A stretch of DNA of 64,000 nt from Bog-105 sp965277435 (GTDB lineage: Bacteria; Acidobacteriota; Terriglobia; Bryobacterales; Bryobacteraceae): the NCBI GenBank assembly GCA_965277435.1, contig OZ255821.1:3906001-3970000 (forward strand). Reading direction: 5' to 3'. How positions within the stretch are numbered: the first letter of the stretch is position 1; every line of letters begins with the position of its first letter. The notes beneath the pieces are model-generated. The model did no database searches, was not told the origin of the DNA, and worked only from the letters and a program-made list of their open reading frames with translations. Shown here piece by piece: positions 32,970 to 41,409 of this stretch. The position numbers were made by a program, and so were the translations under genes.

Positions 32970-33626
32970 ATGTACCCGAGCATGACGAAGCCATCCGGAG
33001 ATCTAAGCCGGCGTTCGCTCTTGGCGAGTGGACTCAGCATGGTGGCAAGCGCCGGCCGCGAGGCGTCCGGTCCAGTCTACTGGTTCGAGACCGGCGGGTA
33101 TACCATTCGACTTACGTTTGAGTATCAGGACAACTACAGGAGCAAGGGTTTTGGATTTCGCGAGCGCCAGTCGGATCGCCGGTTTTGCCTTTCGCCTGGT
33201 GGCCAGGAGAATCAAGATTGTCTCCAAGGGTTTCGAGGTTCGCTGGCAATTGCTCATTACCGGCTGAGATGGCGCGGCTCGAGCGTCCCTAATGTACCGC
33301 TGAGAGAACTGGTCCGCGAGATCGATAGAAGTGACGCCGTTGCGCCTCGGCCGACTTACGAGCGCTCGATTCCTCTGCAAGAAGGAACGGCGAGCGATAT
33401 ACAAGCGTTCGGCTATGCGGTTGCGCCGAACGACAGTAAAGGCGAAGGCGCGCTTCCACCCGAAGTCTGGTGGCTCGCGCGGCAAAATCTTTTTCTGGGC
33501 GACGCGAACAAGCCGTTCCTGGTTGTGCATTGGAAGCACCGGCTTGACGCAATTCGCGTCCTCGACCTGATCCCCGGCGCGGGAACGCGACAGCTATTCG
33601 GACAAGAGAGGAGGGCAGGGAAATGA
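32970..33626 (+). CDS. Tat-like signal protein upstream of the ADOP permease
   Basis: A 218-residue protein, taking the ATG at 32970; a second at 32982 is possible. The N-terminus has SRRSLLASGLSMVASA, a twin-Arg-like signal, so it is exported. The mature part has a few conserved-looking aromatic motifs (PVYWFETGGYTIRLTFEY, RLRWRGSSVPNVPLREL, VVHWKHRLDAIRVLDLIPGAG) and no motif I recognise. Its stop codon overlaps the ATG of the permease (ATGA), so it is translationally coupled and probably a partner of that permease. No counterpart is present at the first PadR/ADOP locus. A start further upstream inside the PadR gene is rejected because it would cross that gene. Confidence 0.6.
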   Translation: MYPSMTKPSGDLSRRSLLASGLSMVASAGREASGPVYWFETGGYTIRLTFEYQDNYRSKGFGFRERQSDRRFCLSPGGQENQDCLQGFRGSLAIAHYRLRWRGSSVPNVPLRELVREIDRSDAVAPRPTYERSIPLQEGTASDIQAFGYAVAPNDSKGEGALPPEVWWLARQNLFLGDANKPFLVVHWKHRLDAIRVLDLIPGAGTRQLFGQERRAGK

Positions 33627-36334
33627 CAGGGCGCTGGTGGCAGGCATTGCGGGGCAGAATCGAACACTTTCGCAGCGACTCGGATATCGAAGACGAACTC
33701 AGCGGTCACTTCGAGATGGAGGTGGAGGAGAGGGTCGCTACCGGCGAGTCCCGTTCGGAGGCGCGCCGCCATGCTCGCCTGGCGCTCGGCGACACGAAAG
33801 TTGCAATGGAACGAGTTCGTGACGGCGAATGGATGACGGCCATCGAAGGCTGGGGCCGGGATATTGCCTTCGGCGTGAGAAATTTGCGTAAAGCTCCGGT
33901 GTTTTTCTTTACTGCGGTTATCACGCTGGCCCTGGGAATGGGCGCAAGCACGGCGGTGTTCAGCTTTCTGTACGGGCTGGTGCTGCGTCCGCTGCCAACC
34001 GATAAGCCGGCTCAATTGGTGCAGCTCGGGTTGACGAGTAATGCCGATGCTGGTTATTTCCGTAACAGCTTCGTCACCTTTCGCATGCTCGAAGACCTCA
34101 GGAAAGAGCTGACATCCTATGAGGACATTTCGGGCTGGAACGTATACGACTTGCCGATTGAGAATGGGGACGGTTCGCTGCGCCGCGTGGATGCCGGCCT
34201 GGTCACCGGAAATGCCTTCAACGTAGTTCCCATGCGTCCTTACCTGGGGCGTCTGATCGCACCTTTCGATGACGTGCCGAGTGGCGGCGCGCATGGCTGG
34301 CCGGTCGTTTTGAGTCACGGCTACTGGACCGATCGCTTTGGCCGCGATCCCCATGTGCTTGGAAAGCAACTGAAAATTTCAGGAGCCCCGGCTACCGTGG
34401 TGGGTGTAACGCCGCCGGAGTTTAACGGCTTGTGGCCCGGAGAAGCGCTAAAACTGTATCTGCCGGCGCAATTTGCCACTGTCGTGCTGCGGGACAACAA
34501 ACTCAACGACCCAAACGACTTGTATTTCATGCTTGCCATCGGCCGATTGAAACGCGGCGCGTCGATGGCGAGCGCAGGCTCAGAATTGGCTCGCTTGAAA
34601 AACCATTTGATGAGCGATTACGTGCCGGTTCGGCGTCTACATGACCCGATCTTCGAAGGTGTGGAGACACGCGTGAGTTCGGTGCGCTCGGGAGTGCCGA
34701 ATTACATTTCCCGCACTTACACGAAGCCTCTTTACTTAATGCAGGGACTAGCCGGTCTGGTTCTGCTGCTCTGCTGCACGAATGTCGGAGGGTTGATGCT
34801 AACGAGGGTTTACTCACGCCAACGCGAGTTTGCAGTGAGAACGGCACTCGGCGCACCTGTTTGGCGCATTGTGCGGCAGTACCTTTCGGAGGCGTTTCTT
34901 ATCGCGGGTGCAGGAAGCATTCTGGGGGCGACCCTGGCCCGGTACGGTTCGAGCTTTTTCCTGCCCTTCTTCCGCGATCCGATGATGGGAGAGCCGATGC
35001 AGGTTGGTCCGAATCGGGCCGTGTTTTTCGCCGCTGCCGGTTTGGCTGTTTTGACGACCTTCTTTTTCGGCCTGCTGCCGGCATGGCGCGCTGGACATGC
35101 CGATCCCGGCAAGCTGCTGAAGTCACGTTCCACGATGGGAGGGAAGCGCAGCATAGCCGGGCGGACGTTTGTCCCGATTCAGGCTGCTATTTCACTGGCT
35201 TTGGTGGCCTTGGCTTCGCTCCTTTCGCAGAGCGTGTTGACACTTCGGTCTGAACCGACTGGCTTCGATACAGACCACGTCACGATTCAGACTTCGCCGT
35301 TTTACCTTATAAAGACAAATGGCGAAGCGAAGCTGAATCTATATCAGCGAACGATCGACCGGCTCGACAAGATGCCGGGAGTGCGCTCTGCTTCACTGAC
35401 TTCAAGAACGCCACTAACCGGCGAATCTGTGAATTCGAATTTTCAAGCGGTAGGCGAAGAGGCGAAGAGCACAGGAATCGTTTCGCTTGCGTTCAACGAT
35501 GTGGGACCGAGCTACTTTCAGACCATGCGAGTTCGCCTGCTCTCGGGCCGCGACTTTTCGGTGAGAGAACGCAGTTTGAAAGTATGCATTCTAAATGAGG
35601 CGGCCGCGTCACTGCTGTTTAAGAAAGGAAACGCGCTCGACCAGTACGTGCGGGCCTGGGACTCGAAACAGTTTCCGGCGAACACGGCGTGCAGAGTCAT
35701 CGGGATCGCTTCGGATGCGAAGTTCTCCGATGTGCGACAGGGTCCACCGCCGACGGTTTACTTTCCGGTTTCGCTCGAGCGCTTCGACGCGCACATCGGC
35801 TCGCTTGTGTTCCTGATTAACTCTGATAACAAGCGATCCGCGGCGGAAGGATTTCGGCGCGCGCTTGCTGACGTAGCACCCACTGTGCCGCTGGTGCTGT
35901 TTGTTACGCTGCGCGAACAGATGGATGCGGCGCTGGGGAGCCAGGAACTGCTCACGCTGCTCAGCAGCTTTTTCGGCTTGGTGTCACTGCTGCTAAGCGC
36001 GCTTGGATTATACGGTTTGCTCGCTTCGAGTGTTGCGCAAAGAACGGCTGAGATCGGGTTGCGTGTGGCGATCGGTGGAGACCGGCGCACGATATTGAAT
36101 ATGATTTTGCGTGAGGCGATGGGCATGCTGGGTTGGGGCGTTTTGGGCGGCGCTGTCGTGCTCTTCGTTTTATCGCGATTTGTGGGAGCAATGCTGCACG
36201 GCGTTTCGGCGTTCGATCCACTTACGATTGGGGCAGTCATGCTTGTGTTGACAGCAACTACGGTTGTGGCCGCTTTGATACCGGCGTGGCGCGCGTCGCG
36301 AGTGGATCCGATGTTGGCGTTGCGGGCGGAGTAA
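33623..36334 (+). CDS. ADOP-type FtsX/MacB-like ABC permease
   Basis: A 903-residue paralogue of the permease at 2.1 kb. The prefix domain (EDELSGHFEMEVEERVATGE), the first helix near 95-115, the MacB-PCD periplasmic domain and FtsX domains are in the same order. It ends ASRVDPMLALRAE, as is usual. No adjacent ATPase exists. The gene starts at ATG overlapping the Tat-signal protein stop. Cargo is unknown. Each locus has its own PadR gene with similar operator half-sites, so both may respond to related signals. Confidence 0.9.
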   Translation: MTGRWWQALRGRIEHFRSDSDIEDELSGHFEMEVEERVATGESRSEARRHARLALGDTKVAMERVRDGEWMTAIEGWGRDIAFGVRNLRKAPVFFFTAVITLALGMGASTAVFSFLYGLVLRPLPTDKPAQLVQLGLTSNADAGYFRNSFVTFRMLEDLRKELTSYEDISGWNVYDLPIENGDGSLRRVDAGLVTGNAFNVVPMRPYLGRLIAPFDDVPSGGAHGWPVVLSHGYWTDRFGRDPHVLGKQLKISGAPATVVGVTPPEFNGLWPGEALKLYLPAQFATVVLRDNKLNDPNDLYFMLAIGRLKRGASMASAGSELARLKNHLMSDYVPVRRLHDPIFEGVETRVSSVRSGVPNYISRTYTKPLYLMQGLAGLVLLLCCTNVGGLMLTRVYSRQREFAVRTALGAPVWRIVRQYLSEAFLIAGAGSILGATLARYGSSFFLPFFRDPMMGEPMQVGPNRAVFFAAAGLAVLTTFFFGLLPAWRAGHADPGKLLKSRSTMGGKRSIAGRTFVPIQAAISLALVALASLLSQSVLTLRSEPTGFDTDHVTIQTSPFYLIKTNGEAKLNLYQRTIDRLDKMPGVRSASLTSRTPLTGESVNSNFQAVGEEAKSTGIVSLAFNDVGPSYFQTMRVRLLSGRDFSVRERSLKVCILNEAAASLLFKKGNALDQYVRAWDSKQFPANTACRVIGIASDAKFSDVRQGPPPTVYFPVSLERFDAHIGSLVFLINSDNKRSAAEGFRRALADVAPTVPLVLFVTLREQMDAALGSQELLTLLSSFFGLVSLLLSALGLYGLLASSVAQRTAEIGLRVAIGGDRRTILNMILREAMGMLGWGVLGGAVVLFVLSRFVGAMLHGVSAFDPLTIGAVMLVLTATTVVAALIPAWRASRVDPMLALRAE

Positions 36335-36356
36335 CGGGTAGGCGCTTGCCTCGCGA

Positions 36357-37235
36357 CTAATTGAGGACTGCGGGCTTCAATACTTCTTCGCACCATTGAC
36401 GGAAGGTGGTGGGGGTGGTGGATTGCGGGGTGCGTGCCTCGGTATTATCGAGACCTTCGTTCTTGGCCACCATCATGTTGATCATGGCTTGCGCCATTCC
36501 CTCCGACATCCCGCGGCTGGTGAGTCCGGCCTTCAAATCATCGAGGAGCATCTCTTCAAAGCGCACGGGTTTGCCCAGCACCTCCGACAGGATTTGCGCC
36601 ATGTCGTTGAAGGACAGGTCCTCGGGGCCGAGTATAGGGAGGCTGCCGACTCCGCTCCAGGAACGATCGAGCAGCAGCTTCGATGCGGCGGAGGCGATGT
36701 CGCGCGTGGCGCAGGTTGGGGCCTTGAGATTGCCAGGGGTGGGCGAGGAGAGTATTCCCTGGTTCTTGATCAACTCTAGCTGACGCAGGACATTCTCCAT
36801 GAGCGAGGGACAGGTCAGCGCCCGGTAGCTCACGCCCGTGCCGGCAATCAAGTCGTCCATTGCCAGCGTGGCCGACACATGGCCGGCGTTCTTAGGCCAG
36901 CCGCGGCCCAGCGCCGAAATGCCAACCACCCGCTCGACTCCCTGCGTCTTGAATGCCTCGCAACCGTACCGGGCAAAGTCCACGTAGGCGGCATCAGCGC
37001 TCTCGGCGCGAGGATCCGGGGGAACGAGCCAGAAGACGGTGTCAGCGCCTTTGAAGGCCTTGTTGACGACGTGGATGTCGCCGTGCGATCCCTCAACGAC
37101 CTCGACGCGCTGGCGGGTTTTCGAGGGAAGGCGGGAGGGGTCGCGCGCGATGACGCGGATAGGCTCTGTGGCGTCGAGAATATTATCGAGGACCTGCCGG
37201 CCGATATTGCCGGTGGGGGTGGTGACGACGATCAT
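36357..37235 (-). CDS. NmrA-like NAD(P)-binding protein
   Basis: A 292-residue atypical short-chain dehydrogenase with the Rossmann motif VVTTPTGNIGRQVL at the N-terminus and DTVFWLVPPDPRAESA and VERVVGISALGRGW further along. NmrA-like proteins bind NAD(P) and usually lack the YxxxK catalytic pair; some act as redox sensors, others reduce quinones or similar compounds. It is divergent from a TetR gene with a palindrome in the 77-base gap, so it is probably the TetR-regulated target. Confidence 0.85.
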   Translation of the reverse strand: MIVVTTPTGNIGRQVLDNILDATEPIRVIARDPSRLPSKTRQRVEVVEGSHGDIHVVNKAFKGADTVFWLVPPDPRAESADAAYVDFARYGCEAFKTQGVERVVGISALGRGWPKNAGHVSATLAMDDLIAGTGVSYRALTCPSLMENVLRQLELIKNQGILSSPTPGNLKAPTCATRDIASAASKLLLDRSWSGVGSLPILGPEDLSFNDMAQILSEVLGKPVRFEEMLLDDLKAGLTSRGMSEGMAQAMINMMVAKNEGLDNTEARTPQSTTPTTFRQWCEEVLKPAVLN

Positions 37236-37253
37236 GATATTTGCTCCTTCATA

Positions 37254-37282
37254 AGTAAACTATACCGTACCGTATACTTACT
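37254..37282. promoter_or_regulatory. Near-palindromic operator between NmrA and TetR genes
   Basis: AGTAAACTATAC (37254-37265) and GTATACTTACT (37272-37282) are inverted around CCGTACC-type spacer with one offset base. Direct TACCG units occur inside. It lies in the 77-base divergent gap and is the obvious TetR-type operator. No other site of this size is seen there. Confidence 0.5.
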
Positions 37283-37312
37283 GTTAGCGGACGAGGTGAG
37301 CGACAACAAAGT

Positions 37313-37933
37313 ATGGCAAGACGAGGTAACAGACTTCGCGAACATATCCTTTGGATCGCCAAAGATGTGTTTCTGGAAATGGGTTTCGAGCGGGCGTCGA
37401 TGGATGTGGTCGCCAGCCGCGCGGAAACATCGAAACGATCCTTGTACGCTCACTTCGAGAGCAAAGAGAAGCTGTTCCTGGCGGTGATCGAACTGGTGCG
37501 GGGACTTTTCCTCAGCAGATTGAGGATGCCCGGCGACTATTCAGAAAAGCCTGCCGAAGCCCTGGTGATGTTTTGCGGCCGGTATCTTGAAATTCTGCTT
37601 TACGAAGGCTCGATTCAGATGTGTCGCGTGAGCATGGCTGAGACCGAAAGATTTCCCGAGCAGGCGGCGCAATATTTCGACGTTTTGTTCACACAAGTCC
37701 ACGCACGCCTGAGCGCTTACCTGAAGAGAACGTTTGCACTCCCGTCCCGGAGCAGTGCTGAGGCGGCGCACGGGCTTCTGGGCCAGGTTCTTTACCCGCG
37801 ATTTCCGCGGGCCCTCTTCGGAATGGACCAGTTGGCCAAGAGCTTTGACCGGGAGCACCTGGCGGCGGACTTTGACGTGAGGCCGATTCACAAAGCAGTC
37901 ATGGCTCTAATCGAGTCGCTCGCAGAACATTGA
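37313..37933 (+). CDS. TetR/AcrR family transcriptional regulator
   Basis: A 206-residue regulator with an N-terminal TetR DNA-binding domain (REHILWIAKDVFLEMGFERA, ASMDVVASRAETSKRSLYAHFES and KEKLFLAVIE) and a ligand-binding C-terminal half with FCGRYLEILLYEGSI and MCRVSMAETERFPEQA, resembling TetR_C_11-type members. It is divergent from the NmrA-like gene. It likely represses that gene and itself and is released by an unknown small ligand. Confidence 0.9.
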   Translation: MARRGNRLREHILWIAKDVFLEMGFERASMDVVASRAETSKRSLYAHFESKEKLFLAVIELVRGLFLSRLRMPGDYSEKPAEALVMFCGRYLEILLYEGSIQMCRVSMAETERFPEQAAQYFDVLFTQVHARLSAYLKRTFALPSRSSAEAAHGLLGQVLYPRFPRALFGMDQLAKSFDREHLAADFDVRPIHKAVMALIESLAEH

Positions 37934-38332
37934 TGCTCCGGTGCGGACGTTCAGGTCCGTTCGCGCGTGTGCCGAAACGCAGGATCAATACCTACAAGGC
38001 GCTTAATCGAGAAGGTTCGCGAATGCTCGTAATTTGTGACTGAAGATGGCAGGCTAAAGCCTACCCTACGGTACCGGGCGCGGGGAGCAGTTCGATTATG
38101 AGCGGCGTCGGGAACGATTGCGATCTTTGAGTATTTAATCGTGGCCGTTTTCGTGTTTCTGGGTCGGGGTTCTGGCGTTTGCAGGTACCTATTCACTGCT
38201 GCTCAATCGCGGAACTCGGCCATAACAACCAAATCATCCAGCGCCACGGATTGTAGTTCCGTGTTCATCACTCCCACCAGTTCCAGATCGGCTAAGTCTT
38301 TGGCTGGCAATCAAGTCGGTCAGTCGTTAAAC
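37934..38332. other. Intergenic gap with a dispersed repeat and a small open frame
   Basis: No full gene is supported here. It contains copy B of the short palindromic repeat at 38048-38070, which differs from copy A at one position. On the minus strand 38203-38310 is a 35-residue open frame (PAKDLADLELVGVMNTELQS and on to AEFRD) directly downstream of hemB with protein-like composition but no convincing start (TTG, no ribosome binding site). It may be a gene remnant. Confidence 0.5.
38048..38070. repeat. Short palindromic repeat, copy B
   Basis: GGCAGGCTAAAGCCTACC with five more bases to 38070. It matches the copy at 29200-29222 at 22 of 23 positions. Both are intergenic and downstream of genes, consistent with a REP-like element. 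Confidence 0.7.
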
Positions 38333-39304
38333 CTACCCAACCAGGTCCGCCGCGCGTTTCGCAAAATACGTCAAAATGAACTCCGCCCCAGCCCGCCGGA
38401 TGCTGGTCAAAGACTCAAGTATGGTCCGATCCAGGTCCAGCCATCCCCGCTCCGCCGCCGCCAGTATCATGCTGAATTCCCCGCTCACCTGATACGCTCC
38501 CAACGGCACACCGAAGGCCCGCGACGCAGCGTGTATGACGTCGAGATAAGCCATAGCCGGCTTCACCAGAATCATGTCCGCGCCTTCCTCTAAATCAAGT
38601 GCGATCTCCCGCAGCGCTTCCCGCCCGTTCGCCGGGTCCATCTGATAACTCCGCCGATCCCCAAACTGTGGCGTCGATTCCGCCGCTTCCCGGAACGGTC
38701 CATAGAACACCGACGCATACTTCGCCGCATAAGAGCAAATCGGGATGATCGTATGACCCGATGCATCGAGCGCTTCGCGGATCGCCCCTACGCGCCCGTC
38801 CATCATGTCGCTCGGCGCGACAATATCGGCGCCCGCCTCGGCATGCGAAACCGCGGTCTTCGCCAGCCAGTCGAGGGTCGCGTCATTGTCGACGTCGCCG
38901 TCCTTCACAAAGCCGCAATGCCCATGGCTCGTGTATTCACAGTTGCAGACATCTGTCATCACCAGCAAGCCCGGCACTTCTTTCTTCAGCGCCCGCACCG
39001 CCTGCTGTGTAATGCCATCCGAAGCGTAAGCGCCACTCGCCAGGTCGTCTTTGGTCTCCGGGATCCCGAACAAAATCACGCCGCCCAAGCCGAGCCGGCG
39101 GCACTCCTCGCCTTCCTTTACGAGTTCATCGATCGAAAGCTGCGCATTGCCGGGCATCGAACGAATCTCATTGCGTACACCTTCACCCGGACAGACAAAT
39201 AACGGCAAAATAAACTGCGAAGGTGTCAGCCTGGTTTCGCGTACCAGGCTGCGGATTCGCTCGGAAGAACGCAGCCGCCGAGGGCGATGCAGAGGGAATG
39301 GCAT
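38333..39304 (-). CDS. hemB: Delta-aminolevulinic acid dehydratase (porphobilinogen synthase)
   Basis: A 323-residue enzyme of tetrapyrrole synthesis that joins two 5-aminolevulinate molecules to porphobilinogen. The Cys-rich zinc site VMTDVCNCEYTSHGHCG is present, so it is a zinc-dependent type. The active-site lysines appear in SYAAKYASVFYGPFREA and MILVKPAMAYLD, with APSDMMDGRVGAIR between. Length and motif order match HemB. It is divergent from the acylphosphatase with a 50-base gap. No other heme genes are in view. Confidence 0.97.
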   Translation of the reverse strand: MPFPLHRPRRLRSSERIRSLVRETRLTPSQFILPLFVCPGEGVRNEIRSMPGNAQLSIDELVKEGEECRRLGLGGVILFGIPETKDDLASGAYASDGITQQAVRALKKEVPGLLVMTDVCNCEYTSHGHCGFVKDGDVDNDATLDWLAKTAVSHAEAGADIVAPSDMMDGRVGAIREALDASGHTIIPICSYAAKYASVFYGPFREAAESTPQFGDRRSYQMDPANGREALREIALDLEEGADMILVKPAMAYLDVIHAASRAFGVPLGAYQVSGEFSMILAAAERGWLDLDRTILESLTSIRRAGAEFILTYFAKRAADLVG

Positions 39305-39354
39305 GTCGATTCCAGTGTGTCAAACCCGCCATGCTGCCAGAATATTGCTTGTAC

Positions 39355-39630
39355 ATGGAACATAAATCAGCCAGACGATGGCTCGTCCGAGGCGCCGTGC
39401 AGGGTGTCGGATTTCGTTTTTTCGCACAGCATAAAGCCACCTCGCTCGGCCTCACCGGCTGGGCTCGCAATCTTGACGACGGCACCGTCGAAGTCTATGC
39501 TGCCGGTCCCGATAAGCGTTTGTCCGACCTGGCGGCCGCCCTCCACATCGGTCCCAGAATGGCCGACGTACGTAGTGTCGACGAACAGACTGCCGCAGTC
39601 GAAAATGCCTCCGGCTTCTCGATTCGCTGA
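39355..39630 (+). CDS. acyP: Acylphosphatase
   Basis: A 91-residue acylphosphatase. The conserved Arg and Asn are in VRGAVQGVGFRFFAQHKATS and GWARNLDDGTVEV, the family signature. It hydrolyses acyl phosphates such as acetyl phosphate. An in-frame extension exists upstream, but the ATG at 39355 fits the family length and the 50-base gap to divergent hemB. A modest hairpin (AAACCCA with TGGGTTT, about 39631-39660) follows and may terminate it. Confidence 0.93.
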   Translation: MEHKSARRWLVRGAVQGVGFRFFAQHKATSLGLTGWARNLDDGTVEVYAAGPDKRLSDLAAALHIGPRMADVRSVDEQTAAVENASGFSIR

Positions 39631-39672
39631 AACCCATTTGTGCTGAAGTAGGAATTGGGTTTTCTGCTGTTC

Positions 39673-39717
39673 CCATGTTGGATCACGCCATATTGGATTA
39701 AACCATGTTGGATCAAA
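39673..39717. repeat. Three tandem 15-base repeats upstream of hfq
   Basis: CCATGTTGGATCACG (39673-39687), CCATATTGGATTAAA (39688-39702) and CCATGTTGGATCAAA (39703-39717) stand head to tail, differing at a few positions. They end 46 bases before the hfq start. The period is a multiple of three, so both strands stay open. They may be a protein-binding array or a leader that affects hfq expression. Confidence 0.85.
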
Positions 39718-39763
39718 CCTGCCTGTTTCTCGTTCGCGCTGCCAAAACTAAAAGGAAATCAAG

Positions 39764-40060
39764 ATGGACAAGCTTGCGCAAAATATACAAGAAGCATTCC
39801 TCAACACCGCCAGAAAGGATCGCACGTTTCTTACGATCTACTTAATGAGCGGCGTGAAGCTCTCGGGGCGGATCAAAAGCTTCGACAAGTATTCAGTCAT
39901 TCTGGAATCGAACAACCAGGAGCAGTTGATTTTTAAGCATGCAATCTCAACGGTAGTTGTGTCCAAACCCATCAACGCGGGTCTGGGATCTGGAGTGGGA
40001 AGCTCGTCGAACACTGGCGCTGCGCCAGCCTCCGACGACGGTTCCGAGAGCCAACCATAG
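39764..40060 (+). CDS. hfq: RNA chaperone Hfq
   Basis: A 98-residue Sm-like protein that forms a hexamer and pairs small RNAs with mRNAs. It has the Sm1 region IQEAFLNTARKDRTFLTIYL, NGIKL-type turn MSGVKLSGRIKSFDKYSVIL and the Sm2 region SNNQEQLIFKHAISTVVVS. The C-terminal 28 residues are a flexible Gly/Ser/Asn tail. It precedes hflX with a one-base overlap (TAGTG), the arrangement found in enterobacteria and elsewhere. Tandem repeats lie in its leader. Confidence 0.95.
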   Translation: MDKLAQNIQEAFLNTARKDRTFLTIYLMSGVKLSGRIKSFDKYSVILESNNQEQLIFKHAISTVVVSKPINAGLGSGVGSSSNTGAAPASDDGSESQP

Positions 40061-41409
40061 TGGCCGCCTACGAAGAACGCACGTTAGTAGTGGGCGTGCA
40101 TTTGACGAGCCGGCCACCAGCCTCTGCGACAGCACCTTCGCCTGCCGCGCTCGACCCAAAGGAATCGCTCGAAGAATTAGAAACTCTGGCCGAAAGCGCC
40201 GGAGCAAAAGTAATCGATCAGATCATTCAAGTGCGTGCCGCCCTCGACTCGGCCACACTGCTGGGATCCGGCAAGGTCGATGAGATCAAGGACCGCATTC
40301 ATGCCGATAAGATCGACACCGTGGTCTTCGACCATGAATTAACTCCGACGCAATTGCGCAACCTCGAGCGCCGCCTCGACGTGAAGATACTCGATCGAAC
40401 GCAGCTGATCCTGGATATCTTTGCGCGCCGTGCCCGGACCAGTGAAGGTCAATTGCAAGTCGAACTGGCGCAGCTGAATTACCTGATGCCGCGACTGGCC
40501 GGACGCGGCACGCAAATGTCTCGGCTCGGTGGCGGTATTGGAACCAGGGGCCCTGGTGAAACGCAGCTCGAGACCGATCGCCGGCGTATTGCGAAACGCA
40601 TCGCGAAACTGCGCACCGATATCGAACGGGTCCGGGCTACTCGCGGCGTACAGCGCTCGCAACGCCAGGCAGTTCCACTATCAACCGTGAGTTTAGTGGG
40701 TTACACCAACGCCGGCAAGTCCACTCTCTTCAACCGGCTCACCGGCGCCGGCGTGCTGGCCGACGCCAAAATGTTTGCCACGCTCGATCCCATCGTGCGG
40801 CAGATCCGGCTTCCCTCGCAGCGCCGCATCCTGGTCAGCGATACCGTGGGTTTTATCCGCAATCTCCCCACTACGCTGGTAGACGCCTTTCGCGCCACGC
40901 TCGAAGAAGTAACTGCTGCCGCGCTATTGCTGCACGTGGTCGATATCACCTCGCCGAACGCCGCCGAGCAAACCGCCCATGTCATGAAAGTGCTAAGTGA
41001 GATCGGGGCCGAAACCGCGCCGCAACTGCTTGTGCTGAATAAGAGCGATGGCCTGCCGGAGGCCGACCAGCAGCTTCCGCTGCCCACCTTGACGCATCGG
41101 TTGCTGGGCGAAACGGCAAGGCAGAACGCTACGGAAGCCGCCTTGATTTCGGCGCAATCCGGCGCCGGCGTCAAGCAGCTGCTCGATAAGATCGACGGGC
41201 AGCTGGTACAGGATCCGGTGTCTCGCCAGACCTTCCGTCTGCCGCTGGGCGAAGGTCGCGTGCTGCATCTGCTGCATGAACGGGCGGCCGTGCTATCGCA
41301 GCGTTATGGCGACGACTATTGCGAAGTAGTGGCGGATGTGCCGGAGTCGATTCGCAACAAGCTCTCGGAATTTGTAGCGAGCCCGGTGGACCAGAATCAG
41401 CGTGGTTAA
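40060..41409 (+). CDS. hflX: GTPase HflX
   Basis: A 449-residue ribosome-associated GTPase that rescues stalled ribosomes, particularly under heat or antibiotic stress. The N-terminal domain (LLGSGKVDEIKDRIHADK, DRTQLILDIFARRARTSEGQLQVELAQL) is HflX-specific. The GTPase domain has Walker A GYTNAGKSTLFN, the switch region VSDTVGFIRNLPTTLVDAFR and NKSD. The GTG start overlaps the hfq stop by one base, so the two are co-expressed. A DoxX-like gene follows with an eight-base overlap. Confidence 0.95.
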   Translation: MAAYEERTLVVGVHLTSRPPASATAPSPAALDPKESLEELETLAESAGAKVIDQIIQVRAALDSATLLGSGKVDEIKDRIHADKIDTVVFDHELTPTQLRNLERRLDVKILDRTQLILDIFARRARTSEGQLQVELAQLNYLMPRLAGRGTQMSRLGGGIGTRGPGETQLETDRRRIAKRIAKLRTDIERVRATRGVQRSQRQAVPLSTVSLVGYTNAGKSTLFNRLTGAGVLADAKMFATLDPIVRQIRLPSQRRILVSDTVGFIRNLPTTLVDAFRATLEEVTAAALLLHVVDITSPNAAEQTAHVMKVLSEIGAETAPQLLVLNKSDGLPEADQQLPLPTLTHRLLGETARQNATEAALISAQSGAGVKQLLDKIDGQLVQDPVSRQTFRLPLGEGRVLHLLHERAAVLSQRYGDDYCEVVADVPESIRNKLSEFVASPVDQNQRG

